Positions 34,054 through 42,106 of a DNA stretch of 42,196 bases are shown piece by piece (position 1 is the stretch's first letter; each line of letters begins with the position of its first letter). The notes beneath the pieces are model-generated. The model was not told the origin of the DNA. It did no database searches and saw only the letters and a program-made list of their open reading frames with translations. The translations under genes and the position numbers were made by a program. The stretch comes from Clostridiales bacterium UBA2432 (GTDB lineage: Bacteria; Bacillota; Clostridia; Lachnospirales; Vallitaleaceae): positions 51,738-93,933 of the forward strand of contig DDQW01000054.1 in the NCBI GenBank assembly GCA_002342805.1, given 5' to 3'.

Positions 34054-35022
34054 CTAGTCAATCCCTTTTCCCGAATCATTGACATCTAAAATTTCCGATG
34101 GATAGGGTTCAAAAATTGTCTGTTGTTTAAGGTATTTTTCGTCAAAGCGAATAACCCATGCATGAATAATAGCAATCGGAACACTAAAAGGTACTTTTTT
34201 CATGTGATATTTTTCTAAAGTATCTAAAAAGTATGCCTTCTCACTAGCTGATAAATCTTTTTTAAAATATCCAAATAGGTGCATGAGCATATTAATATTC
34301 GTACCGCGTCGTAAGGGTTTTTCTAAACTTCGTCTTAATAAATCTGCATAAGAATTAATGACATCCTTCACTTTTTTATTCTCATGATTCGCAACAATTT
34401 TCCCTAGTTCTCTTTGACGCATTTGATGATATGCCATCAGCAAGTATTTATTCTTGCTATGAAAATCAATGAGTGCCTTCATAGTATTCTTTTCAAGGAC
34501 CTCATCAAAGGCCATCAAGGTATATATCTGTGTTAAAAAATGTTCACGAATATTATAATTCATCAAACGTCCTTCATCTTCAATCGGATATCCTTGGTAA
34601 TTCTCCAAAATAACACGACCAAAAAAACCTGTTGTTTTATCTCCTGTTGAAGGTGCTTTCCCAAAGGTTTTATAGGTCTTAACATCTTTGATTCCACATG
34701 ATGGCGAACGACTTTTAAGAATAAACCCATGAATATTTCGCTCTTTTAATTGACTGACATATTCTTTGGAATAGGCTTCCATTTTTTCCGTTACATCGAC
34801 CCCTGTCTGGGACGATACAAGAAGTTCAGTATCTTTTGGTTTAATGATGCGTATTGCTTCTCTTGGTACAGGAAGCCCTATTTCTACTTCCGGGCAAGCC
34901 ATGACAAAGTCAACATAATCTTCTAATTTTTTTATGAATATACTACTTGTTTGACTTCCATCATAGCGACAATGTCCATGTTCAATACATTTACTTAAAA
35001 ATACTAAGGGTTTTCTTTTCAA
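34054..35022 (-). CDS. TudS (DUF523) - DUF1722 fusion, RudS-like tRNA 4-thiouridine desulfidase
   Basis: 322 residues. Residues 1-145 are a DUF523/TudS domain, and about 180-305 are DUF1722 (YbgA). TudS proteins carry a [4Fe-4S] cluster and remove sulfur from thiouracils; fused TudS-DUF1722 proteins have been reported as RudS, which turns 4-thiouridine in tRNA back into uridine. The three cluster Cys are in place: SKCIEHGHCRYDG, MACPEVEIGLPVPRE and SRSPSCGIKD. The start is TTG 35022 with AGGAG 8 bases upstream, overlapping the previous stop as TTGA. The gene is last in an overlapping three-gene operon with an 86-residue protein and a DhaL-DegV fusion. Domain calls are firm, the tRNA role is by analogy. 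Confidence 0.85.
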   Translation of the reverse strand: MKRKPLVFLSKCIEHGHCRYDGSQTSSIFIKKLEDYVDFVMACPEVEIGLPVPREAIRIIKPKDTELLVSSQTGVDVTEKMEAYSKEYVSQLKERNIHGFILKSRSPSCGIKDVKTYKTFGKAPSTGDKTTGFFGRVILENYQGYPIEDEGRLMNYNIREHFLTQIYTLMAFDEVLEKNTMKALIDFHSKNKYLLMAYHQMRQRELGKIVANHENKKVKDVINSYADLLRRSLEKPLRRGTNINMLMHLFGYFKKDLSASEKAYFLDTLEKYHMKKVPFSVPIAIIHAWVIRFDEKYLKQQTIFEPYPSEILDVNDSGKGID

Positions 35023-35279
35023 CTTGCATTCTCCTTTAACTGATCCTTAAGTTTGGTTAAGACCATCTCTGTTGCTGCAATCGTTGCATTATTTCTTGCT
35101 AGGAAAACATCTCCACGGCCAACCCAATCCTGACCTTGATATTCAAACAAAGTATGAATTGTTGTTTCTAATATATGAATATCTTCCTCGATATCTCCTG
35201 TTAGTCCTGCCATGGTAAATCGATATGTTTTATCGAATTGATCCTTATAAATGTCTTCATAAATGTCAAAATGATTCAT
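35019..35279 (-). CDS. 86-residue protein of unknown function
   Basis: Acidic, soluble, probably helical; no signal peptide or membrane helix. I recognise no family. It has a good AGGAGG site before ATG 35279. It overlaps the end of the DhaL-DegV gene by 14 bases and the start of the RudS-like gene by 4, so it is very likely translated and coupled to both. Blocks such as ITTLFEYQ-like hydrophobic helices and TIAATEMVLTKLKDQL give a short amphipathic C-terminus. Confidence 0.65.
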   Translation of the reverse strand: MNHFDIYEDIYKDQFDKTYRFTMAGLTGDIEEDIHILETTIHTLFEYQGQDWVGRGDVFLARNNATIAATEMVLTKLKDQLKENAS

Positions 35280-37071
35280 TTGAAACCTCCTCTGTTAATA
35301 GATAGGATAATGCCACTGCGCCTTCTCCTGCGCTGACAGCAATAACTGACGATGTTTCTGTAATATATACCGGTGGTTTTCCAATAATTGTTTCCATCTT
35401 ATCCGATAATCGTTTAGCCCCATCTTCATTATTTACATGGACAATATTGTACTCCGCAATTTTATGATTTTTCATGATTTTTTGAATATGTTTTACTAAC
35501 TTCTTATTACTTCCTTCAGTCGAAAAAGCAATGCCATCAATAACACCTTGCCCTTCCTCATCGAGTGTAATAATTGGAGTCATACCGATGAACTTTGCAA
35601 TTTTTCCGGCACGAAGACTTAGTCGACCTGATTTAATCATATTATCTAGCGTAAGCACTTGAACGAGTATTTTACTGCGCGCAGTATCTGCTTGAATCTT
35701 ATCAACGATATCATCATGCGTCATCCCCTTAGATATATACTCTGCACATTTTTTTACTAATAAGCCTTGCGCCCCTGAATTTTGCTTTGTATTAACGATA
35801 CTAATTTTAAAATTTGGCTTTTTGAGTTTTTCTGCAACCTTGGAAAAATTATTATAGGTTCCACTTAAAACTTTGGAAACCGTTAATACGATAACCGAAT
35901 CATAGTAAGAAGATAGATAATCCAGTATGTTTTCAATCTGTTTGGGTCCGGGTTGGGAGGACGTTGGCAAGACGTTATCTTCCTTTGATAGATCAAGCAA
36001 TGTTTTTGCACGAATCGTCAACTTATCCTTATAGGATATATTTTTATATAAAATATCTATATGTACAATATGAATCTGTTCATCATCAATAATTTCTTGT
36101 GGAAGGTCTGCAATACTATCGGTTACTAGCGCTATTTGACTTTTTCGATGATTCACAACGGTTTCTTGCTTAAACATATCATCTATTTTTTGAAAAACCA
36201 TGCTTCCTTGCTGGTATAGATATTCAAATACTTGAGCCGGTTCATTTGTATGTATGTGAATCCGAGACTTTCTTGTATTGCCCGCAACAACTACCGAATC
36301 ACCAAAAGTTTTTAAAGTCTCTTTAAGGACATGCTGTTCAATACCTATACCTTCAATAAGACATTCCGTACAATATCTGTATTCGTCTTCGCCTGTATGA
36401 TTCATCTCTATAGGCGTAAAAAGTGTATCATTGATTGTATCAATAATGATTGATTGATCTAAACTCGCCCCATTCTTGAGGAAATACAAAGCGCCTTCAA
36501 CAAAAAACGTAAATCCTTGGGCTCCAGAATCCACCACACCGGCTTTGCGTAAAACTTCTAATTGTTCTTTTGTCTTTTTTAAGGCACTTTGGGTGTGTTC
36601 AAACGCATATTCAAAAATCTCCGAAATAACATCCTTATTTGTTGCCGCATGCATGAGTGCTGTTCCCCATTCACGCATAACAGATATCATCGTTCCTTCA
36701 ACGGGATTTTCAATAGATTCGTATGCATATTTAACCGCCAAATTACTTGCTTGTGCATACTCCTGAATAGAGATTGTATCTCGATCTATAACTGATTCAC
36801 TTAAACCGGTTAAGTATTGCGCAAAAATAATGCCCGAATTTCCTCGTGCGCCATAAAGTGCTGCATCCGCAACAGATTCTAATGTGGCTTTGACCGTTTC
36901 TTTTTCCTCTGATTGATGAATAATCGTTCGCATCATTGATGCTAAATTACTTCCTGTATCACCATCTTGAACCGGAAATACATTAATTCGATTTAACATT
37001 TCTTTATTATCAATAACTTTATGTGCTCCATGCAGAAATAAATCCAAAACTTGCCTGCTTGTAATCACCAT
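35266..37071 (-). CDS. DhaL (DAK2) - DegV fusion protein, fatty-acid-kinase-like
   Basis: About 601 residues. The N-terminal half is a DhaL/DAK2 domain (NVFPVQDGDTGSNLA with the metal-binding Asp residues, YGARGNSGIIFAQ) followed by the middle piece typical of FakA/YloV (SVVVAGNTRKSRIHIHTNEP). The C-terminal ~280 residues are a DegV fold (ALVTDSIADLP, PTSSQPGP, SGTYNN, DNMIKSGRLS), the fatty-acid-binding FakB module. So a kinase and its lipid-carrying partner are joined in one chain; it may phosphorylate a fatty acid for phospholipid synthesis. I choose ATG 37071 behind GGAGGG; the earlier in-frame ATG at 37167 has none. It starts a three-gene overlapping operon. Confidence 0.9.
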   Translation of the reverse strand: MVITSRQVLDLFLHGAHKVIDNKEMLNRINVFPVQDGDTGSNLASMMRTIIHQSEEKETVKATLESVADAALYGARGNSGIIFAQYLTGLSESVIDRDTISIQEYAQASNLAVKYAYESIENPVEGTMISVMREWGTALMHAATNKDVISEIFEYAFEHTQSALKKTKEQLEVLRKAGVVDSGAQGFTFFVEGALYFLKNGASLDQSIIIDTINDTLFTPIEMNHTGEDEYRYCTECLIEGIGIEQHVLKETLKTFGDSVVVAGNTRKSRIHIHTNEPAQVFEYLYQQGSMVFQKIDDMFKQETVVNHRKSQIALVTDSIADLPQEIIDDEQIHIVHIDILYKNISYKDKLTIRAKTLLDLSKEDNVLPTSSQPGPKQIENILDYLSSYYDSVIVLTVSKVLSGTYNNFSKVAEKLKKPNFKISIVNTKQNSGAQGLLVKKCAEYISKGMTHDDIVDKIQADTARSKILVQVLTLDNMIKSGRLSLRAGKIAKFIGMTPIITLDEEGQGVIDGIAFSTEGSNKKLVKHIQKIMKNHKIAEYNIVHVNNEDGAKRLSDKMETIIGKPPVYITETSSVIAVSAGEGAVALSYLLTEEVSNESF

Positions 37072-37195
37072 AAACAACCCTCCGTTATATTCAGTATCAG
37101 GTATTGAATAATAGTTACTATTTCTTCTTTCCCTCTTTATAATATCACATTTTGTGTTATCCAACAAGAAATATATTATCTTCTAACTATATAGA

Positions 37196-37224
37196 TTGAC
37201 AAAGAGAACACTTTTTATTAACAT
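37196..37224 (+). promoter_or_regulatory. Promoter of the azlCD-TM1266 operon
   Basis: TTGACA (37196-37201), a 17-bp spacer and TAACAT (37219-37224), about 44 bases before azlC. Confidence 0.55.
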
Positions 37225-37268
37225 ACTTATTATGTAGCTAAATAAATCGAAGAAACTTAGGTGACCTC

Positions 37269-37955
37269 ATGAAAAACCACTTCCAAGTTATAAAAACTGC
37301 ATTCCCCCATACAATTCCGGTCTTGACTGGTTTTAGTTTTTTAGGTATTGCCTATGGAATTTTAATGAATTCCAAAGGTTATGGTATCGGATGGATATTT
37401 TTGATGAGTTTTATAGCTTTTGCCGGTTCAGCACAGTATGTTGCCATATTTTTTTTAACGAGCGTTTTTAATCCGATTTATGCCTTGCTTGTAACGCTCA
37501 TGGTCAATGCTAGACATATCTTTTATGGACTTTCCTTTTTAGATAAATATGAAAACACCGGACGATTAAAGCCCTATCTCATTTTCGGCCTTTGCGATGA
37601 GACTTTTTCAATTCTATGCGCTATTGATCCACCGGAAAGTGTTGATAGAAAATGGTTTTATTTTTATGTCACCTTACTTGATCATAGTTATTGGGTTATG
37701 GGTTCAGTTATAGGTGGACTCATTGGAAATATGCTTTTAATAAACACAACAGGGCTTGATTTTGTATTAACGGCACTCTTCGTCGTCATTTTTGTTAGTC
37801 AATGGAAAAAAGCAAGCAATCGCAAACCAGCTCTCATCGGAATCATAAGCTCTGTTCTTTGCTTATATATTTTTGGTCCCGATCATTTTATCCTTCCGTC
37901 CATGCTTCTTATCTTAATCACTTTATCCATGACCAAAAAGGAGAGGGCATTATGA
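37269..37955 (+). CDS. azlC: AzlC-like branched-chain amino acid exporter, large subunit
   Basis: 228 residues with about seven hydrophobic segments. The AzlC/YgaZ family pattern is clear: FPHTIPVLTGFSFLGIAYGI near the start, SFIAFAGSAQYVAIFFL, and VNARHIFYGLSF in the middle. With AzlD it forms a branched-chain amino acid exporter (leucine, isoleucine, valine, and analogues). ATG 37269 follows AGGTGACC. The stop codon overlaps the start of azlD (ATGA, 37952-37955), so the two are translationally coupled, matching their need for equal amounts. Confidence 0.93.
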   Translation: MKNHFQVIKTAFPHTIPVLTGFSFLGIAYGILMNSKGYGIGWIFLMSFIAFAGSAQYVAIFFLTSVFNPIYALLVTLMVNARHIFYGLSFLDKYENTGRLKPYLIFGLCDETFSILCAIDPPESVDRKWFYFYVTLLDHSYWVMGSVIGGLIGNMLLINTTGLDFVLTALFVVIFVSQWKKASNRKPALIGIISSVLCLYIFGPDHFILPSMLLILITLSMTKKERAL

Positions 37956-38287
37956 CATTAACTTCACTTCAAACTCTCATCATTATACTCATGGTGGCAC
38001 TTGGAACAATGATCACCCGCTTTTTGCCTTTTATACTTTTTTCCAATCCAAAATCAAAGAATGCCTATGTTCGTTACTTAGGTCAAGTTTTACCCTATGC
38101 AGCCATCGGGCTCCTTGTTGTTTATTGTTTAAAGCATCTTCGCTTTGACCAAGTCAGTCATTGGATTCCAGAGCTTATTGCCATTGCTTATATTATCTTC
38201 ATCCATTCCTGGAAAGAAAATGTTTTGCTTAGTATTGGAACAGGTACAATTCTATATATGTTGCTCGTTCAATATGTTTTTATTTAA
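37952..38287 (+). CDS. azlD: AzlD-like branched-chain amino acid exporter, small subunit
   Basis: 111 residues, four hydrophobic segments, the small partner of AzlC. The typical TRFLPFILF and VLPYAAIGLLVVY blocks are present. The start is ATG 37952 in the ATGA overlap with azlC, with AAAGGAGAGGG just upstream; the same frame is open further upstream but those starts have no ribosome binding site. A TM1266-family gene follows after 14 bases. Confidence 0.92.
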   Translation: MTLTSLQTLIIILMVALGTMITRFLPFILFSNPKSKNAYVRYLGQVLPYAAIGLLVVYCLKHLRFDQVSHWIPELIAIAYIIFIHSWKENVLLSIGTGTILYMLLVQYVFI

Positions 38288-38301
38288 AGGAGACTCTAAT
38301 T

Positions 38302-38556
38302 ATGAAACGTGTCGCAGTTATTAGTGCTATTCTAGAAAAACCCGAAGATACTCAAATTATTTTCAACAAAACCGTTGCCAGTTACAAACATCTCATTCGT
38401 GGACGCATGGGGTTACCACTTGTCGACGAAGATCTTTCGGTTATTTGTATCACAGTCGTTGGAGAACTTAATGAAATTAATAGTCTCACAGGCAAACTAG
38501 GAAAACTACCTAACATTCAAGTCAAAACATCCATATCAAGGAAAGAACTCCTTTAA
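38302..38556 (+). CDS. TM1266-family ACT-like regulator
   Basis: 84 residues. The fold expected is a small ACT/NikR-C-like domain: RVAVISAILEKPEDTQ at the start, RGRMGLPLVDED in the middle, VICITVVGELNEIN, and a closing beta strand NIQVKTSIS. Family members are annotated as iron-only hydrogenase system regulators because many lie next to hydE/hydF/hydG. Here the neighbours are azlC and azlD, 14 bases upstream, which is unusual and points to a wider ligand-sensing role. AAAGGAG precedes ATG 38302. The TAA abuts the stop codon of the convergent cyclase gene. Confidence 0.85.
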   Translation: MKRVAVISAILEKPEDTQIIFNKTVASYKHLIRGRMGLPLVDEDLSVICITVVGELNEINSLTGKLGKLPNIQVKTSISRKELL

Positions 38557-40662
38557 TTAGTCTGAAGTATACTCAGACCAAGTCCCCTTACTTTCAAACT
38601 TGGACTTATATAAAACTTCATCAGCATTATGCAATAATTCGTCATAGTCGGTCGGCCATTCTTTAATCCAGGTCAAGCCACCAGAAATATATATTTGACG
38701 TACGATTTGATCAGGAAAAATGAGGGGTGATTTTTGTAAATACTCATAAAAACGATCTATCGTTTCACGAATCATGACTTTATTGTCAAATCCATGCAAG
38801 AGTAAAACAAACTCATCGCCTGACCGGCGTCCTAAAAGCATTTGATCTCTATCTGCGATTATTTGAAGACGGTTGACACTTTCACGGATGTAATAATCTC
38901 CCCATTTATGTCCATATGTATCATTAATATGTTTTAAATTATCCAAATCAAACATAAGAAGCGCCGCCGTTTTTATGGCTTTGTTTCCTAATATTTTATT
39001 CATATAGATTTTAAATGCTCGATGATTTAAAACATTTGTCAGCCCGTCTAAATCTCGTTCTTGTCGAATTTCATGCTTTTGTCGCACTTCCTCTGTGACA
39101 TCTTGAATAATACCAATAAGAACATAATCCATTTCTATTTTTTTTAATTTAATCCATTTCTCATCTTTACCTTCAATATGAAATATATCATCTTCTTCAT
39201 CTATTGGGTTTTGTGTGATTTCTTCTAAAAATTCTTTGAATTTTGTTTTATCTGTATGGGACTCACCAACAATTCGCAGAAATTGTTCTGTTAAAAATAC
39301 TTGATCGCTACTTTCTCGAATTTCAAATGCACCGATTGGCATGTCCAGCAAACTAATAATACGTGATAGTCTTGATGCTGAATCAATGCGTTCCCGGCTG
39401 ACCTCTTCCATAGCAAGAGCTAAATCATCCACCTCTGCTAAACCTGTTTTTTCAATATTCAGTTTTTCTTCTCGACGATTTTCACGTACGCTTTTCGACA
39501 GCTTCACTATTGGCTTTGCAAATCGATAACTAAAAATAAAACCACCTAGAATACCTACAATTAAGGAAAATATAAAGGCATAAGCTAATATTTTTTGAAT
39601 TCGGTAGACATAAGAAAACAGATCATCTTCATGCATCATCCCAGCTAAAAACCATGATTCTTCTTCAAACGGTGTATTGGGACGGTAAAGATTGATTTTT
39701 TTAAGACTCAAATATATTTTTTCTCTTCCTTCTTGATTTATTAGCTGAAAAATCTGAGCTTCGTCATTTTCTTCTTCAATAATAAGCGCTTCATCCGCTT
39801 TAATATATCGTTTTTGTAAAGCTCCTGTCATTACCATTGGCTGATATTTAGACGCTTCATCCGCTTGGTAAACAAGCATGTATCCTAATGAATTTTTCAA
39901 CTTAATATCTGTTGCCGGTAAAAGCTGTGTTAAATAATTCAGTGTTATTTCTATCCCTACAACCCCTCTTAATTCTCCATTTGAATCAAAAATCGGCATG
40001 GAATAGGTTATAATCTCTAAGTCTTTTTCGGATAAATTAAAGGGTTGACTCCAATATCCTAACAAAGTCGAGTCATAGCTAAGATCTGCCTGAGCATAGG
40101 GCTTAGTTATATAATCACTATTTTCTTCATTTAACACAAGATCATAACTCCATGTTTGGTCTAATGGAATTTTATACTCTTTGGCGATTTCAGATGGTCC
40201 TACAATCATATATAGGTCTTTGTTATCATAATCATTTGCTAAAGGATCATAGTCTCTGATGTGAATCGCTGAAAAGCTCTGATTAGAAACTTCTAGCGGT
40301 TGGTCAATCAACACCAAGAATGCACCTGTTCCTTTTGATGCCCGGAGCATATCCATTACATTCTGCGAAAGATTTTGTATTTGTTCTTGATTTGATTTCG
40401 ATGGTTGGGAAAGTTCATCGGATATTTGTCGTAAAAAAGGATCTAAATTCGTCCATCGATTTTTCATTTCCAATTCAAGATATGCTTTTCTACTGTCAAC
40501 TTTATTTTGAAATGTTTCGTACGCATTGAGGCGGGCATGTTTTATAACCCCACCGAATATCAATGCAGCTAATATAAAAATTGATTGAATAATAATTATA
40601 CTCACAGCAAAAGCCGGCAATTTTATAATTATTGAATTTTTTTGTCTAAATCCATTTTTCAT
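38557..40662 (-). CDS. dCache-HAMP-PAS-SGDEF sensor diguanylate cyclase
   Basis: 701 residues. A first membrane helix (about 14-38) and a second (about 355-380) bracket an extracytoplasmic dCache-type sensor (40-350; ITYSMPIFDSNGELRGVVGIE is the typical Cache strand). A HAMP-like linker, a PAS-like segment (about 435-530) and a GGDEF domain (about 535-695) follow. The signature is SGDEF (614-618) in place of GGDEF; the metal block MFDLDNLKHIND and the second half are intact, so activity is likely but not certain. There is no RxxD inhibitory site. It lies 16 bases behind a solute-binding lipoprotein gene and no permease follows. Output: extracellular signal to c-di-GMP. Confidence 0.88.
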   Translation of the reverse strand: MKNGFRQKNSIIIKLPAFAVSIIIIQSIFILAALIFGGVIKHARLNAYETFQNKVDSRKAYLELEMKNRWTNLDPFLRQISDELSQPSKSNQEQIQNLSQNVMDMLRASKGTGAFLVLIDQPLEVSNQSFSAIHIRDYDPLANDYDNKDLYMIVGPSEIAKEYKIPLDQTWSYDLVLNEENSDYITKPYAQADLSYDSTLLGYWSQPFNLSEKDLEIITYSMPIFDSNGELRGVVGIEITLNYLTQLLPATDIKLKNSLGYMLVYQADEASKYQPMVMTGALQKRYIKADEALIIEEENDEAQIFQLINQEGREKIYLSLKKINLYRPNTPFEEESWFLAGMMHEDDLFSYVYRIQKILAYAFIFSLIVGILGGFIFSYRFAKPIVKLSKSVRENRREEKLNIEKTGLAEVDDLALAMEEVSRERIDSASRLSRIISLLDMPIGAFEIRESSDQVFLTEQFLRIVGESHTDKTKFKEFLEEITQNPIDEEDDIFHIEGKDEKWIKLKKIEMDYVLIGIIQDVTEEVRQKHEIRQERDLDGLTNVLNHRAFKIYMNKILGNKAIKTAALLMFDLDNLKHINDTYGHKWGDYYIRESVNRLQIIADRDQMLLGRRSGDEFVLLLHGFDNKVMIRETIDRFYEYLQKSPLIFPDQIVRQIYISGGLTWIKEWPTDYDELLHNADEVLYKSKFESKGTWSEYTSD

Positions 40663-40678
40663 ATACTGCCTTCTTTCA

Positions 40679-42106
40679 CTATTCTAATATACGATCTGCT
40701 TCTTCTACCAATTGCTGATACCATTGCAAAAACGCTTCTTCTGAGACCAGCTCCTTAATCCGTTCTTCTCGCGCCTGTCCTTTTAATCCTTCTGATTTCA
40801 TACGTTCTAAATCACGTTGTACTTTATTCGACAAATGGGACTCTAATAAAAGCCGAATTTCATAACTACCTTCAAACGGTTTATTATTGTAAAATTTAAA
40901 GGCTTCAAACATTTTAACGGTTGAACGAATGGAAGCTTCAATGGTAGGATTATTAATCTCTTCCTCTTGCATTGTTTTGATCATAAGGTCTTCATTAAGA
41001 GCCTCTTCTTTTACCGGAATATATCCTGTTGAGATTGCAAAACGAATATTTTGTTGTGTGTCGGTAAACCATCGCAAAAATTCTGCAGCCGCGTACTCAT
41101 GCGTATAATTACTTTTTATCATACACATTCCCGCACCTTGTTGAATCGCAAAAGCTTGTCCTTCTTGAAAGTAGGGGTATGGCATTATTAACGGTTCAAT
41201 AGACTCGACATGATTTTGACTGAATGTGACTTCAGAAGGAAAGTATGTTGCCCCCGCTGTAGAACCGGTGTAGGCCAAAACAGTTCCCGTTTTAGCATCA
41301 TCTGAGCTAAATCTTCCTGTCTTAACAAAATAACCATGTATATAAGGAACATAAAAATAATCCCAGATCTTTCGTGCAACTGTTTTATCCAGATTAAACT
41401 TTACATCATTATCTTCTGTATATGTAAATATCTCTGTACCTAATTGCATGGCTGCTAACAAAATATAGTTGGCATTTGAATCAATACCAAAAAAACCTTG
41501 GCTTGTTTTCTCATAATAACTTTTTGCTACGTCTGTTAGTTTTTCCCAAGTCTTTAAATCTTCTTGTTCAAAACCATTGTCTAGAGCAAATTTATCCCAG
41601 TAGGTTTTATTCACATAAAGGCTTTCGGAAGATTTTGCAACTGGCATAATGTATAAACGTTCATCGGATAAAAAACGTCCTTCTTCAAGAAATTCTTGTC
41701 GAAATTCTTGTAACTCTTCTAAAGTAAAATAGGTATCCAAAGGAACTAATTCGCTCACTTCATGGATACGAATCGCATTGTCAGGATACGCTGCAAAAAT
41801 ATCCGGCATAGGAGCAGCTCCAATCGTGGCATTTGCCGATTCATAAACTGCTGTCGCTAACTGATTCACATCACCTTGACTTTGGGCATCCACAACAATT
41901 CCCTTCTCCATGCCAACTGTTTCATTAAATTCAGTTATTAATGCATCAAACTTGTTTTTAATATTTCCATTATAATAGTGCCAAACGACAACCGTTGTCG
42001 GCTCTTCCGGATTCAAAGGATTTTTATGTTCAGAGCTTTTATCACAGCCTGTTAGCATATATACGATACCAATTGTTATTATAAGCGCAACATATTTATT
42101 CATCAT
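40679..42106 (-). CDS. Extracellular solute-binding lipoprotein paired with the cyclase
   Basis: 475 residues of the family 1 solute-binding fold. The N-terminus is a lipoprotein signal with lipobox LTGC (Cys21 lipidated). The binding domain starts near TTVVVWHYYNG and has the usual two lobes; ATVGAAPMP-like and YGIPVAK-like loops fit an ABC-type binding protein. ATG 42106 follows AAGGAG. The next gene, 16 bases away, is the sensor diguanylate cyclase, and no permease or ATPase gene adjoins either gene, so this protein may present ligand to the cyclase rather than serve transport. A -10 box TATAAT lies at 42152-42157 (minus strand) with no clear -35 box. Confidence 0.88.
   Translation of the reverse strand: MMNKYVALIITIGIVYMLTGCDKSSEHKNPLNPEEPTTVVVWHYYNGNIKNKFDALITEFNETVGMEKGIVVDAQSQGDVNQLATAVYESANATIGAAPMPDIFAAYPDNAIRIHEVSELVPLDTYFTLEELQEFRQEFLEEGRFLSDERLYIMPVAKSSESLYVNKTYWDKFALDNGFEQEDLKTWEKLTDVAKSYYEKTSQGFFGIDSNANYILLAAMQLGTEIFTYTEDNDVKFNLDKTVARKIWDYFYVPYIHGYFVKTGRFSSDDAKTGTVLAYTGSTAGATYFPSEVTFSQNHVESIEPLIMPYPYFQEGQAFAIQQGAGMCMIKSNYTHEYAAAEFLRWFTDTQQNIRFAISTGYIPVKEEALNEDLMIKTMQEEEINNPTIEASIRSTVKMFEAFKFYNNKPFEGSYEIRLLLESHLSNKVQRDLERMKSEGLKGQAREERIKELVSEEAFLQWYQQLVEEADRILE

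Noticed and set aside
37802..37951. Upstream extension of the azlD frame
   Set aside because: It overlaps azlC in another frame and has no ribosome binding site; ATG 37952 in the ATGA overlap is far better supported.
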